Source: BJGN01 sp041159865 (GTDB taxonomy: Bacteria > Bacteroidota > Bacteroidia > Chitinophagales > Saprospiraceae). From it: a DNA stretch of 64,000 nt. Within the stretch, counting starts at the first letter, position 1. Each line of letters opens with the position of its first letter. The stretch covers positions 3,377-67,376 of the forward strand of contig JBEAXK010000063.1 of assembly GCA_041159865.1 (NCBI GenBank), given 5' to 3'. Made by a program: the position numbers and the translations under genes. Positions 7,965 to 16,473 of this stretch are shown one piece after another. The notes under the pieces are model-generated. The model had not been told where the DNA came from, did not search any database, and saw nothing but the letters and a program-made list of their open reading frames with translations.

Positions 7965-9378
7965 AAAGAAAGATTGTTTCCCAGGGTTTCAAATCAAATA
8001 TTTGATCTGGTAAAATATTAAATGGTTCATCGTTAAAAGCATCGATGTAAAATCCAGCGAACCTATTGCCCAAAAGATTAACTCTTGCTACTTCGTTTGT
8101 TAAATTAGAGACCACAAGAATCCTGTGTGTTTCATTACCGACTTTTTTCTCGCGCGTGAAAGCGAAATATTTATCATTATCATTGGTTGGTACGATAAGT
8201 GATTCTCCACCATCTGCTCCATTCCAAAGGGCTTGATTTTGCTTTTTTCTAACGAGTAAGGTTCTGTAAAATAATTCTTTTGGATAATTGCCAAAATCTA
8301 TTTCATCTTTTTCAAAAAAGGCAAGTTGTTTATTAAGATTATTTTCCATACCCGAATAAATGAGGGGCATACCATCAAAAGTAAACGTCAATATATCTAT
8401 AGTTCGCTCCGCATCACCAAAGAAATTTTTAGTGGTACCTTGCCATGAATTTTCATCATGATTAGTGGTAAAATTCATGGCAAACCCCTTTTTAAAGGTT
8501 TCTCTATCTTCTTTCCACCAATTCAATAAATCATTTCCATTTTTAATTCCCTTTACAATATCTTTAAAAAGATGATGCAATTTCCAACCGTATGTAGCAT
8601 GAAACAAACCTGAATTTCTTAACTCAGGTTTATCCCCCTCTGCTAAAAAAAATAAATCTCCTTTAACCTTTAGTAATTCTGGTAAACATTCTTGCCAAAA
8701 ATCTATTGGAACTTCTCCAGCTACATCAAATCGATACCCATCAATATCTGCTTTTTTAACCCAATAGGTCAATGCCTTTTTCATTTCATGACGCATTGAT
8801 TTATTATCATAATTTAAATCAGCAACGTCTGTCCAACCAAATGATTTACCCGTTTTTGGATCAAGTGGATCCGTTATATTTCCTTTTGCATCCTGCGTAT
8901 AAAAATCAGGGTGATTTTTTATCCAGATATGACTCCAGCCTGTATGATTAGGTACCCAGTCTAAAATCACTTTCATACCTAGTTGATGAGCTTGATTTAT
9001 AGTATTAAGAAAATCTTCCTCGGTTCCAAAGGCAGGATTAATCTTAAAATAATCTGAAACAGCATAATAACTTCCCAAAGTCCCCTTTTTCCTTTCTGTA
9101 CTTATGGCAAAAACAGGCATAAACCAGAGAATTTTAACACCCATTTTCTGAAGTCTGGGTAAAGAGGCAGAAAAAGCACGAATTGTTCCTTCCCTGGAGT
9201 ATTGTCTTATATTAACCTCGTAAATACCTGCACTTTTAACCCAATCAGGCAGAGGAGATTGAAAAGTAACATTCTCTTTTAAAAAAGTAGGTTCTTCTTT
9301 CTTTTGAAATTTATTACAACCTAAATTTGTAATAAATATAAAAGATATGAGGAAGTGAAATTTAAATAAAGATTTCAT
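7954..9378 (-). CDS. GH13 alpha-amylase family glycosidase, lipoprotein
   Basis: A 474-residue (beta/alpha)8 GH13 enzyme with a lipoprotein signal (NLGC, Cys21), so it should be membrane-anchored outside the cytoplasm and act on alpha-glucans. Conserved regions: I DWVPNHTGWSH (140-150), II GYRFDVAGE (214-222, nucleophile Asp218), III FFLAEGDKP (243-251, acid/base Glu247), IV TTNHDENSW (304-312, Asp308). A beta-sandwich C-domain follows. The gene appears to head a leftward cluster's distal end, after a lipoprotein and a HAD protein with short spacing. There is no susCD pair here, so it is not a classical polysaccharide utilisation locus. Confidence 0.9.
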   Translation of the reverse strand: MKSLFKFHFLISFIFITNLGCNKFQKKEEPTFLKENVTFQSPLPDWVKSAGIYEVNIRQYSREGTIRAFSASLPRLQKMGVKILWFMPVFAISTERKKGTLGSYYAVSDYFKINPAFGTEEDFLNTINQAHQLGMKVILDWVPNHTGWSHIWIKNHPDFYTQDAKGNITDPLDPKTGKSFGWTDVADLNYDNKSMRHEMKKALTYWVKKADIDGYRFDVAGEVPIDFWQECLPELLKVKGDLFFLAEGDKPELRNSGLFHATYGWKLHHLFKDIVKGIKNGNDLLNWWKEDRETFKKGFAMNFTTNHDENSWQGTTKNFFGDAERTIDILTFTFDGMPLIYSGMENNLNKQLAFFEKDEIDFGNYPKELFYRTLLVRKKQNQALWNGADGGESLIVPTNDNDKYFAFTREKKVGNETHRILVVSNLTNEVARVNLLGNRFAGFYIDAFNDEPFNILPDQIFDLKPWETIFLSNK

Positions 9379-9386
9379 CTCGATAT

Positions 9387-9935
9387 CTATCTTCCCATTT
9401 GTTCACGGGTCGGTTTTGTAAGCATTTTCATGACTTTTGCCAAACCAGATTCTCCATCTGGTGGATCAAGCTGCTTCACCCACGACATATTGTATCCACT
9501 GGTTCCCTGTATTTCAAATCCAAGATCCCACAAATCATTTACGGCAGAATCAAAATATAGATATCTGAAAACTTTCCCAGGCTGATGTTCACTTGGACGT
9601 TCTGAAATATACCAATTGCCATTGTCAAAAGTTTCTTGAAACTGGCCTTTTGAATAGGTACCATTTGGATTAAATTTATACCAGGTACCTACGAAATTGG
9701 GACCTACACCTACTTTTTCAGGAATAACATAAAATTCATATACCCAATAATCAGTTAGCAATAATTGAGTCTCTTTAAAATTTGCCGGAATTGAGGGTGT
9801 TCCAATACTTCCCAGGGATGGTTTTTCTGGCACATCACTATTTTCTGCACTTTTACTTACCTTATTGTTGGGTTGGCATGCAGTAGAAAGCATGGAAATA
9901 AATAAAACGCAAACAGAATATTTTACTATGTTCAT
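9387..9935 (-). CDS. small lipoprotein of unknown function
   Basis: A 182-residue lipoprotein (lipobox LSTAC, Cys20) with a low-complexity, charged linker of about 25 residues, followed by a compact beta-rich domain. Recognisable stretches are LLTDYWVYEFYVIPEKVGVG, GTWYKFNPNGTYSKGQF and WYISERPSEHQPGKVFRYLYF. The 'lTdYW...GtYsxG' pattern recalls lipocalin-like or META-type small beta-barrels, but I cannot assign a family. It lies 8 bases upstream of the amylase gene and 34 bases downstream of the HAD gene, so co-transcription is likely. Confidence 0.65.
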   Translation of the reverse strand: MNIVKYSVCVLFISMLSTACQPNNKVSKSAENSDVPEKPSLGSIGTPSIPANFKETQLLLTDYWVYEFYVIPEKVGVGPNFVGTWYKFNPNGTYSKGQFQETFDNGNWYISERPSEHQPGKVFRYLYFDSAVNDLWDLGFEIQGTSGYNMSWVKQLDPPDGESGLAKVMKMLTKPTREQMGR

Positions 9936-9969
9936 ACAAGGATTGATTTTAGTGCAAAATTAAGGATTT

Positions 9970-10455
9970 TTAATTTAAATTGCTAATTGATGAAACCAAT
10001 TGATTAAATTTTACAGATGAAAAATCTATTATTTGTTTGTACCCATTATTTGAGCTGTTATTCATTCCAACCTTAATTACATTGAACTTACCAACATTAA
10101 TTGTTTCTTCTATTTTATCTTCATTTTTAAAGAGCAGAAATTCTTTTGGTTTAAGATTTAATAAAGAAGCAGCAGAATGATATAAATCCATAACTGAATT
10201 ATCTATCTGATCTTTTGATAAATAAATATTAATCAGATGTGTGATTCTCAAACGATCTAAAACTTCCTTCAAAAATGGATAATCTGATACAACAGCAATC
10301 TGAATACCTTTATTTTTTAATTCTTTTAAGAATACTAAAAATCCATCCGTTAAATCATCAGGAGTAATTGATTTAGGATCAAACGGCTTCACCTCATTAG
10401 AGTTAAATTCTTTTATAATGACTTCGAATAAATCAAACATGCATCCTTTTATCAT
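9970..10455 (-). CDS. degenerate HAD-superfamily protein (beta-phosphoglucomutase-like)
   Basis: A 161-residue HAD-fold protein. Motif I reads CMFDLFEV: Asp8 (nucleophile position) is kept, but the acid/base Asp of the usual DxD is Phe10. Motif II is present as VVSDYP. The Lys of motif III is not obvious, and motif IV reads LLFKNEDKIEE. It is shorter than typical phosphoglucomutase-like HADs (about 210-220 residues) and seems to lack the helical cap (FDPKSITPDDLTDGF directly precedes the core). It is probably not a normal phosphatase or mutase. It is the first gene of the leftward HAD-lipoprotein-amylase set. Confidence 0.6.
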   Translation of the reverse strand: MIKGCMFDLFEVIIKEFNSNEVKPFDPKSITPDDLTDGFLVFLKELKNKGIQIAVVSDYPFLKEVLDRLRITHLINIYLSKDQIDNSVMDLYHSAASLLNLKPKEFLLFKNEDKIEETINVGKFNVIKVGMNNSSNNGYKQIIDFSSVKFNQLVSSISNLN

Positions 10456-10535
10456 AAAAAAATAATTATTTCTTGAAATATATGGATTCTAAAATAAAAA
10501 ATGTAACAATAATAGCGTTTAAAATGAATATTATT

Positions 10536-10543
10536 TAAATTTG
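10536..10543 (+). promoter_or_regulatory. possible -7 box for the DUF1800 gene
   Basis: TAAATTTG matches the Bacteroidota -7 consensus TAnnTTTG and lies 16 bases before the ATG at 10560. No TTTG -33 element is found at the right spacing, so this is a weaker call than the other promoters in the window. Confidence 0.4.
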
Positions 10544-10559
10544 AGTAAATTAAACCTTT

Positions 10560-12197
10560 ATGAAAAGAAGAAGTTTTTTCAAAAAAATGGTAAATGCAGA
10601 GGAGGACAAAACTGGTGCCTCTTTAAACCCATATTCTGGAAAATGGGGTAAAGGAGAAGCAATGCATTTATTAAGAAGAACTACGATTGGTCCAAATATC
10701 GAATCCATGAATACGGTTATTTCTAAAGGATTGAGAAGAAGCTTGGATTTATTGCTGGAAGATCAATCTGAAGTTGCACCTCCAATTAATTACATTTTTG
10801 AAAACGATCCATTCGTTCCCATGGGAAGCAGTTGGGTTGATGCCCCATATAACGACACCCAAGACAGTATAAATTACAGAGCATCAAGCCTTCGTGCCTG
10901 GAATGCGGAAATACTACTTAATGAAACTTTATCTATTAGAGAGAAAATTACATTGTTTTGGCACAATCATTTCCCCATAGACTTAGGCACCGTTTCTGAT
11001 CCAAAATACATGTATGACTATATACGATTATTAAGAAATAATGGTCTTAAAAACTTTAAGAGTTTAGTTTATCTAATCACTACTAATCCTGCAATGCTTC
11101 GTTATTTAAATGGCAATCAAAATTCAAAAGGAGCACCAAATGAGAATTTTGCGAGAGAATTATTAGAATTATTCACTATTGGAAAAGGCCCCATTGCTGG
11201 TCCTGGTGATTATACAAATTACACAGAGGGAGACATTAAAGAAATGGCAAAATGCCTAACAGGATGGACAGATTTGGGTTATTATTCCAAAACAGTCACT
11301 ACTATTAAAAGCAGCTTCAATGTTGGCAGACATGATACCTCTACCAAACAGTTATCAAATAGATTTGATTCTGTTAAAGTTAGTAATGAAAACGAAAATG
11401 AATATAAAACAGTAATAAATATCATTTTTACTAAACCGGAAGTGGCCAAATATATCTGTAGAAAACTCTACAGATACTTCGTTTACTATAAAATAAGTGA
11501 AGATGTTGAAAAAAACATTATTGAACCTTTAGCATCCCTTTTCATTGCAGAAAAATTTGAAATAAAACCGGTTTTAAGAACCTTATTAAATAGTGAACAT
11601 TTTTTTGATGTTTCCAATAGAGGAAACATGATAAAAAATCCAATTGATTTTAGTTTAGGGTTATTAAAACAAACCGCCTTCATATTGCCTTCCGATAACA
11701 ACAAGAGAACTCTATCCCTACAATCTATAATCCGAAGTATTGGGGGTCAGCAAATGGAATATTTTTATCCCCCAGATGTATCTGGATGGAAAGCCTATTA
11801 TCAGGAACCAAGTTTCTACAGAATCTGGATTAATGCAACTACTTTAAATGCAAGAATGAATTACACCAATACTTTAGCGGGTAATGGAATAACCTATAAC
11901 ACTATAAAATATCAGATTGATGTTTTAAAATTTATTGGGACTATGAAAAAAGTAAAAGATCCCAATTTACTCATTAAGGAATTGGGGGAATTCTTTTTTC
12001 CTTTTGGCTTAACAGACAACCAGATTGTTGATTTAAAGACTTTAATTCTTCCAGGGGCACCAGATTATGAATGGGAAGAACAATATGAAGCCTATTTAAA
12101 GAATCCGACAAATGTTATGATTAAAACTGGCTTGGAAACAAAAGTCAGAAATTTAATAAAAGCAATGTTGACCATGCCTGAAAACTATTTAAGCTAA
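10560..12197 (+). CDS. DUF1800 family protein
   Basis: A 545-residue DUF1800 protein. Visible family motifs are AMHLLRRTTIGPN (near 32-44), LFWHNHFPIDLGTV (near 136-149), NFARELLELFTIGKGP (near 195-210), MAKCLTGWT and the C-terminal YPPDVSGWKAYYQEPSFYRIW region. The biochemical role of the family is unsettled. DUF1800 genes are commonly paired with DUF1501 genes, as here (5-base gap), and the pair is thought to act in handling secreted material. No classical signal peptide is evident; the N-terminus (MKRRSFFKKMVN) is short and basic. Confidence 0.9.
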   Translation: MKRRSFFKKMVNAEEDKTGASLNPYSGKWGKGEAMHLLRRTTIGPNIESMNTVISKGLRRSLDLLLEDQSEVAPPINYIFENDPFVPMGSSWVDAPYNDTQDSINYRASSLRAWNAEILLNETLSIREKITLFWHNHFPIDLGTVSDPKYMYDYIRLLRNNGLKNFKSLVYLITTNPAMLRYLNGNQNSKGAPNENFARELLELFTIGKGPIAGPGDYTNYTEGDIKEMAKCLTGWTDLGYYSKTVTTIKSSFNVGRHDTSTKQLSNRFDSVKVSNENENEYKTVINIIFTKPEVAKYICRKLYRYFVYYKISEDVEKNIIEPLASLFIAEKFEIKPVLRTLLNSEHFFDVSNRGNMIKNPIDFSLGLLKQTAFILPSDNNKRTLSLQSIIRSIGGQQMEYFYPPDVSGWKAYYQEPSFYRIWINATTLNARMNYTNTLAGNGITYNTIKYQIDVLKFIGTMKKVKDPNLLIKELGEFFFPFGLTDNQIVDLKTLILPGAPDYEWEEQYEAYLKNPTNVMIKTGLETKVRNLIKAMLTMPENYLS

Positions 12198-12202
12198 AAA
12201 AA

Positions 12203-13762
12203 ATGATGAACAGAAGAAATTTTATAAAAAATACAGGGGTTCACCTAACTATTCCTTTTTTAATTAATGGTCTGGATATTTTTGCTCAGCCAGAATCTCC
12301 CTTTATTTCGGGAATGGATCCTTTTGACGACAAGATTTTGATCTTAATTCAGATGAATGGAGGAAATGATGGATTAAATATGGTTATCCCTATTGATCAG
12401 TACGCTGGTTTAATGCGTGTAAGATCAAATATCGCATTACCAGAATCTAAAGTTCTTAAATTAAGAGATAATTTGGGATTACATACTAAAATGACCGGAT
12501 TAGCCACTCTTTTTAAAGAAGAAAAACTGGGGGTTCTACAAAGTGTCGGTTATCCAAATCAAAACAGATCTCATTTTAGATCAACAGATATTTGGAACAG
12601 TGCTTCTACCTCAAATGATTACATCAATACAGGATGGATTGGTCGATTTTTAGACTCTAGATATCCAGGATTTCCTGAAAAATATCCATCTATCGAATAT
12701 CCTGATCCTTTCGCATTAACTATTGGTAGTACTGTTTCTCAAACTTGTGAGGGCGCATCTGGAAATTTTGGAATTGCCGTGAACGATCCTAAAAATTTAA
12801 AAGCTTTAGCTGAAAATGATGCAGAAAATTTTGAGTCCATTTCTTACGGGGAAGAATTAAAATATCTTCAAAACTCAATCCTACAGACTAATGCCTATTC
12901 AAAATTAATTCAAAAGGCATCAGAAAAAGGTAAAAATTTAGCTACATATCCTACAAATAATAGTTTGGCAACTCAATTAAAATCAATAGCATTATTGATT
13001 TCAGGAGGATTGAAAAGTAAAGTTTATATAGCAAGAATAGGAGGATTTGATACGCATGCCAATCAAACAATTGCCGCTGATAATACCACAGGTACCCATG
13101 CAGAATTATTAAGTAGTCTTTCAAATGCTATAGAGGCTTTTCAAAAAGATATTGAACTCTTGGGAGTAGCCAACAGGGTAATTGGTATGACTTATTCTGA
13201 GTTTGGACGTCAAATACAATCCAATAATAGTGGAGGTACAGATCACGGAAATGCTGCGCCTTTGTTTTTATTTGGTACTTGTGTTCAAAATAGAATCACT
13301 GGAGAAAATGTTCAGATTCCCAATCCAATTCCCGCTCAGGCTGGAGTTTCCATGCAAATTGACTTTAGAAATATATATGGATCCATTTTAGTTGATTGGT
13401 TTGGGGTAAAAGAAAGCGAAATAAAACAACTGATTTTTAATGATTTTGTTAAATTACCAATCATTAAAAACTGTCAGACAGCAACTCCTGTCAAAGAAGT
13501 CCTTTTACCCATGTTTGTAGAATTAAGTCCCAATCCTACCTGGGGTCCTATTAATATTAATCTTCAATCTGTAGGTGGTGATTGTCATTTACACCTGATG
13601 AATGGTCAGGGTCAAACCATTAAACAACAAAAATGGAATGGCATGTTTGCCGGTGAACAAAATTTACAAATGGATCTGGGGGATTTAGCTAATGGAATAT
13701 ATTTCGTTCATATCAGGCAAGGTCTTTACCATAAGACCATGCAGGTTGTCTTACAAAGATAA
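12203..13762 (+). CDS. DUF1501 family protein with T9SS sorting domain
   Basis: A 519-residue protein beginning MMNRRNFIKNTGVHLTIPFLI, a twin-Arg-containing leader consistent with Tat or Sec export. The central DUF1501 domain (sulfatase/alkaline-phosphatase-like fold) shows ILIQMNGGNDGLNMVIP, NQNRSHFRSTDIW, IGGFDTHANQ and YSEFGRQIQSNNSGGTDHGNAAPLF. The last 75 or so residues (FVELSPNPTWGPININ ... LANGIYFVHIRQG) form a T9SS type A sorting domain, implying transport across the outer membrane. It is translationally adjacent to the DUF1800 gene. Its stop is 1 base from the stop of the convergent anmK. Confidence 0.92.
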   Translation: MMNRRNFIKNTGVHLTIPFLINGLDIFAQPESPFISGMDPFDDKILILIQMNGGNDGLNMVIPIDQYAGLMRVRSNIALPESKVLKLRDNLGLHTKMTGLATLFKEEKLGVLQSVGYPNQNRSHFRSTDIWNSASTSNDYINTGWIGRFLDSRYPGFPEKYPSIEYPDPFALTIGSTVSQTCEGASGNFGIAVNDPKNLKALAENDAENFESISYGEELKYLQNSILQTNAYSKLIQKASEKGKNLATYPTNNSLATQLKSIALLISGGLKSKVYIARIGGFDTHANQTIAADNTTGTHAELLSSLSNAIEAFQKDIELLGVANRVIGMTYSEFGRQIQSNNSGGTDHGNAAPLFLFGTCVQNRITGENVQIPNPIPAQAGVSMQIDFRNIYGSILVDWFGVKESEIKQLIFNDFVKLPIIKNCQTATPVKEVLLPMFVELSPNPTWGPININLQSVGGDCHLHLMNGQGQTIKQQKWNGMFAGEQNLQMDLGDLANGIYFVHIRQGLYHKTMQVVLQR

Positions 13763-13763
13763 A

Positions 13764-14954
13764 TTAGTTTGGCAGGCTTATTTTACCCATACAAACATTG
13801 ATATTTTGACCAAATTTAGTTTTTCCTCCAGAAAGGGTTTCATTTGCCAGTACTGCAAAGAGTACTGCTTCTTTGGCGTCGCCTGGTATGCCCAAAATGG
13901 CTGTATCCATGAAATCAGACCCTGGTAATAATCGTTTAAGGTGAGACATCAATAGTTTATTATGAAATCCACCCCCACTGGCAAATTTTCTTGCTTTTTG
14001 CCAGTCAGGGACTTCGTTGATTATTGCATCGGCAATTGTTTCTGCACTTAAAAGAGTCAGAGTGGCAAGTAAATCATTTGCATTTAAATGGACATTTAGT
14101 TTCTCCTTAGACATTTGGATCATTGAATCCAAATCAAATAATTCAGGACCTGTTGTTTTGGGAGCTGATTCCTTAAAAAAAGAAATACTTTTCCAAAGAC
14201 CTAATACTTTCTCATTTATGGTCCCTGATGCAGCTAATTTACCGTCTATATCATAGGGCAGGTTAGGATAATATTTTTTTATGGCAGCATCCAAAAGGGT
14301 ATTTCCAGGTCCTGTGTCTGTCACAATGGTTCCATCAAAATTTTCGTTACCAGGTAAATAGGTGAAATTTGCAATTCCACCCATATTTAGCAATAAAGTG
14401 GGGGTACCAATTTGGTTAAAAAGTAAACAATCTCCGTACAAAGCTAATGGTGCACCTTCCCCACCTGCTGCAATATGTTTTTGTCTGAAGTCACTTAACG
14501 TTATAATATTTGTAAGAACTGCAAGATGGTCACCATCAACAATTTGAAAAGTTCCATTTCTAAAATCTTTATTTTTATGTAATCGAAATGGCCAGTGAAA
14601 TACCGTTTGACCATGACTAGCTATAACATCTATATTGGAAGGGGTAATTTGCCATTCTTTTAGGGTATTCAAAATCATTTCTGCATGAATTTTTGCCAAC
14701 CAGGGATTTAAGAGCGTAAATAAATCAAAAGGAATCTGCTTTTTAGCAAATAAAATCAATATTTTGTCTTTAATATCTTGATTATAACTTACTGTTTTAA
14801 AATTCCTAACCTCAACCTTTGTAAGAGCTCCAGAACCAGTAAACAAACAAAGCGCAATATCGAGACCGTCCAAAGAAGTTCCAGACATAAGTCCTATAAT
14901 CCATCTTTTATCCGCGCTTGCAATTTTATATAATTTTTCAATCTGGCTATTCAT
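13764..14954 (-). CDS. anmK: anhydro-N-acetylmuramic acid kinase
   Basis: A 396-residue cytoplasmic sugar kinase of the hexokinase/actin fold. It phosphorylates and opens 1,6-anhydroMurNAc, returning cell-wall turnover products to the peptidoglycan precursor pool. Motifs: WIIGLMSGTSLDGLDIALC (near 18-36), DVIASHGQTVFHWP, LTNIITLSDFRQKHIAAGGEGAPLA, LLLNMGGIANFTYLP, DTGPGNTLLDAAI and ARKFASGGGFHNKLLM. Length is normal. It is the last gene of the leftward run that starts with aspartate kinase and follows the HsdR_N protein by 2 bases. Confidence 0.96.
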   Translation of the reverse strand: MNSQIEKLYKIASADKRWIIGLMSGTSLDGLDIALCLFTGSGALTKVEVRNFKTVSYNQDIKDKILILFAKKQIPFDLFTLLNPWLAKIHAEMILNTLKEWQITPSNIDVIASHGQTVFHWPFRLHKNKDFRNGTFQIVDGDHLAVLTNIITLSDFRQKHIAAGGEGAPLALYGDCLLFNQIGTPTLLLNMGGIANFTYLPGNENFDGTIVTDTGPGNTLLDAAIKKYYPNLPYDIDGKLAASGTINEKVLGLWKSISFFKESAPKTTGPELFDLDSMIQMSKEKLNVHLNANDLLATLTLLSAETIADAIINEVPDWQKARKFASGGGFHNKLLMSHLKRLLPGSDFMDTAILGIPGDAKEAVLFAVLANETLSGGKTKFGQNINVCMGKISLPN

Positions 14955-14956
14955 CC

Positions 14957-15418
14957 TTAAATATGGTTTGTAGGATATGCTGGAAAATGAGAAAGGAATG
15001 TAAGATTAGGATTGGATAAATTTACCTGCATGCAACATGAATTTACTCCATTTGTAAGGCATATAAATGGAGCTTTTAAATCTCTGTTATAAATTGATGC
15101 TTGATAAATAACGTTTTCAGATAATACAACCTTGGGTGATTTACATTCAATTAACATAAATGGTTTCATTTCATAATCAAAAATAACCACATCCCATCTA
15201 CCTTTTTTTAAGCCAATATGTAAAGCCTTTTCTAAAGAAAAATGGTTCAAAGGATAGTTCAGATTATGGGATAAATACAAAACGATAAGTTGTCTCACCC
15301 ATTCTTCTGGTTGAAGAGTCAGCCATTTTTTTCTTACTACATCAAAAATTTCTTCTTCTTCAAACCTTTTTCTGATTTTCACTAAGGTTTGAACCTGAAG
15401 CAGATCCACATCAATCAT
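14957..15418 (-). CDS. stand-alone HsdR N-terminal-domain protein (PD-(D/E)XK fold)
   Basis: A 153-residue protein corresponding only to the N-terminal nuclease-fold domain of type I restriction R subunits. The PD-(D/E)XK signature is intact: RWDVVIFD (Asp76) and MLIECKSP (Glu91, Lys93). A short arm, QASIYNRDLKAPFICLTNG, follows. No HsdM, HsdS or helicase genes are nearby, and it sits in an operon with anmK and tilS, so it is not a restriction locus. Such stand-alone proteins are common in Bacteroidota; their role is unknown. DNA cleavage is possible from the residues but untested. Confidence 0.85.
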   Translation of the reverse strand: MIDVDLLQVQTLVKIRKRFEEEEIFDVVRKKWLTLQPEEWVRQLIVLYLSHNLNYPLNHFSLEKALHIGLKKGRWDVVIFDYEMKPFMLIECKSPKVVLSENVIYQASIYNRDLKAPFICLTNGVNSCCMQVNLSNPNLTFLSHFPAYPTNHI

Positions 15419-15422
15419 AAAC

Positions 15423-16472
15423 TCATTCCACCATTACCTTTCTTGAAACAATGAATTCTGGAGTTTCAAAGGAAAGAATATATGTACCTGGGACTAAATT
15501 TAGATTCGAAAAATGTATGGTTTGTAAATCACTTGTTAATTGAACGTTTCTTTGATGTTGAATAGTTCTACCAAGAATATCCCTTAGACTTACAGTAATA
15601 TCATTAAACCGAATCAAAGTATTTGAAAATTGAAACCCAATATCTGTATGAGATGCATTTGTTACCAAAAAAATAAAACTTTCATTAACTTTCTCAGAAA
15701 TATTCGTCAAAACGCCAGCCATATCAGTGGTACCATGAACATTAACAAATTCATATTTAACTCCTTTTTTATTCCACAACACAGCTATGATTTCAAAATT
15801 TGAAGCCAGTGAATTAGCAGGAAGATTAATATTTGCTGACACAGTTTTGGTATATCCCGCTGCAAAAGATGATCCTGTTAATTCTTCCCCAAAAGTTTGG
15901 GGGAAAAATGAATTTCTTAATACATTTTTATGTTCAACGGTACCAGATAAACCCGTTTGGACCTCTTTTACAGATTTTTCAACTAAATATATTCCAATAG
16001 AATAGGAACCTGTTACAGCTTTTGGGAAAGTCAGCGTTACCTGGGCTTTAATATTCGTATTTCCTGTTGCTCTTGCTACTGTTTTAAGGGTAGCCACTGG
16101 TAATTGTCCAACGCCATCTTCAATAGAATTTTTAATTTCTCTCTCTGTAGCAGATCCACCAGTACCTTTATTTACACCGTTCAAATAAAATGCAGGTTGG
16201 TAAGCTGATAAATCAAAATTTTTAATTATGTCAGATGAAGTTTGAGAATATAACCTGGATGTAGCGCTGGAATGAGCTGTAAAATAAAAAGCATTATTTT
16301 TAACATTATCCATTAACCAATTATAAGAAGTCCAGGCGTTACCAGCACAAACAGGACACCAGGTAGCTGATAATTTAACCACTAATCCATTTTGTTTTGT
16401 ATCACTACCTTGAGCGTGAACAGAGAATATGGTTAATATTTGGATAGAAAGAATTAAAATAATTGATCTCAT
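15423..16472 (-). CDS. secreted thioredoxin-like protein with T9SS sorting domain
   Basis: A 349-residue secreted protein when started at the ATG at 16470-16472, which places a normal signal peptide (to VHAQ) at the N-terminus and leaves 1 base after the tilS stop; a longer frame would overlap tilS and put 17 residues before the signal. A thioredoxin-like domain has the redox motif C39-P-V-C42 (SATWCPVCAGNAW). A beta-sandwich region follows (about 125-260, resembling Omp28-type proteins). The C-terminus (ITVSLRDILGRTIQHQ ... VPGTYILSFE) is a T9SS type A sorting domain. The likely role is a surface or secreted protein with dithiol chemistry; the target is unknown. Confidence 0.8.
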   Translation of the reverse strand: MRSIILILSIQILTIFSVHAQGSDTKQNGLVVKLSATWCPVCAGNAWTSYNWLMDNVKNNAFYFTAHSSATSRLYSQTSSDIIKNFDLSAYQPAFYLNGVNKGTGGSATEREIKNSIEDGVGQLPVATLKTVARATGNTNIKAQVTLTFPKAVTGSYSIGIYLVEKSVKEVQTGLSGTVEHKNVLRNSFFPQTFGEELTGSSFAAGYTKTVSANINLPANSLASNFEIIAVLWNKKGVKYEFVNVHGTTDMAGVLTNISEKVNESFIFLVTNASHTDIGFQFSNTLIRFNDITVSLRDILGRTIQHQRNVQLTSDLQTIHFSNLNLVPGTYILSFETPEFIVSRKVMVE

Positions 16473-16473
16473 G

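Noticed and set aside
7954..10455. A polysaccharide utilisation locus around the GH13 amylase
   Set aside because: There are no susC/susD-type genes, no regulator and no other glycosidases nearby.
14957..15418. A restriction-modification or defence locus
   Set aside because: Only the HsdR N-terminal-type domain is present; no methylase, specificity or helicase gene is nearby and the neighbours are housekeeping genes.
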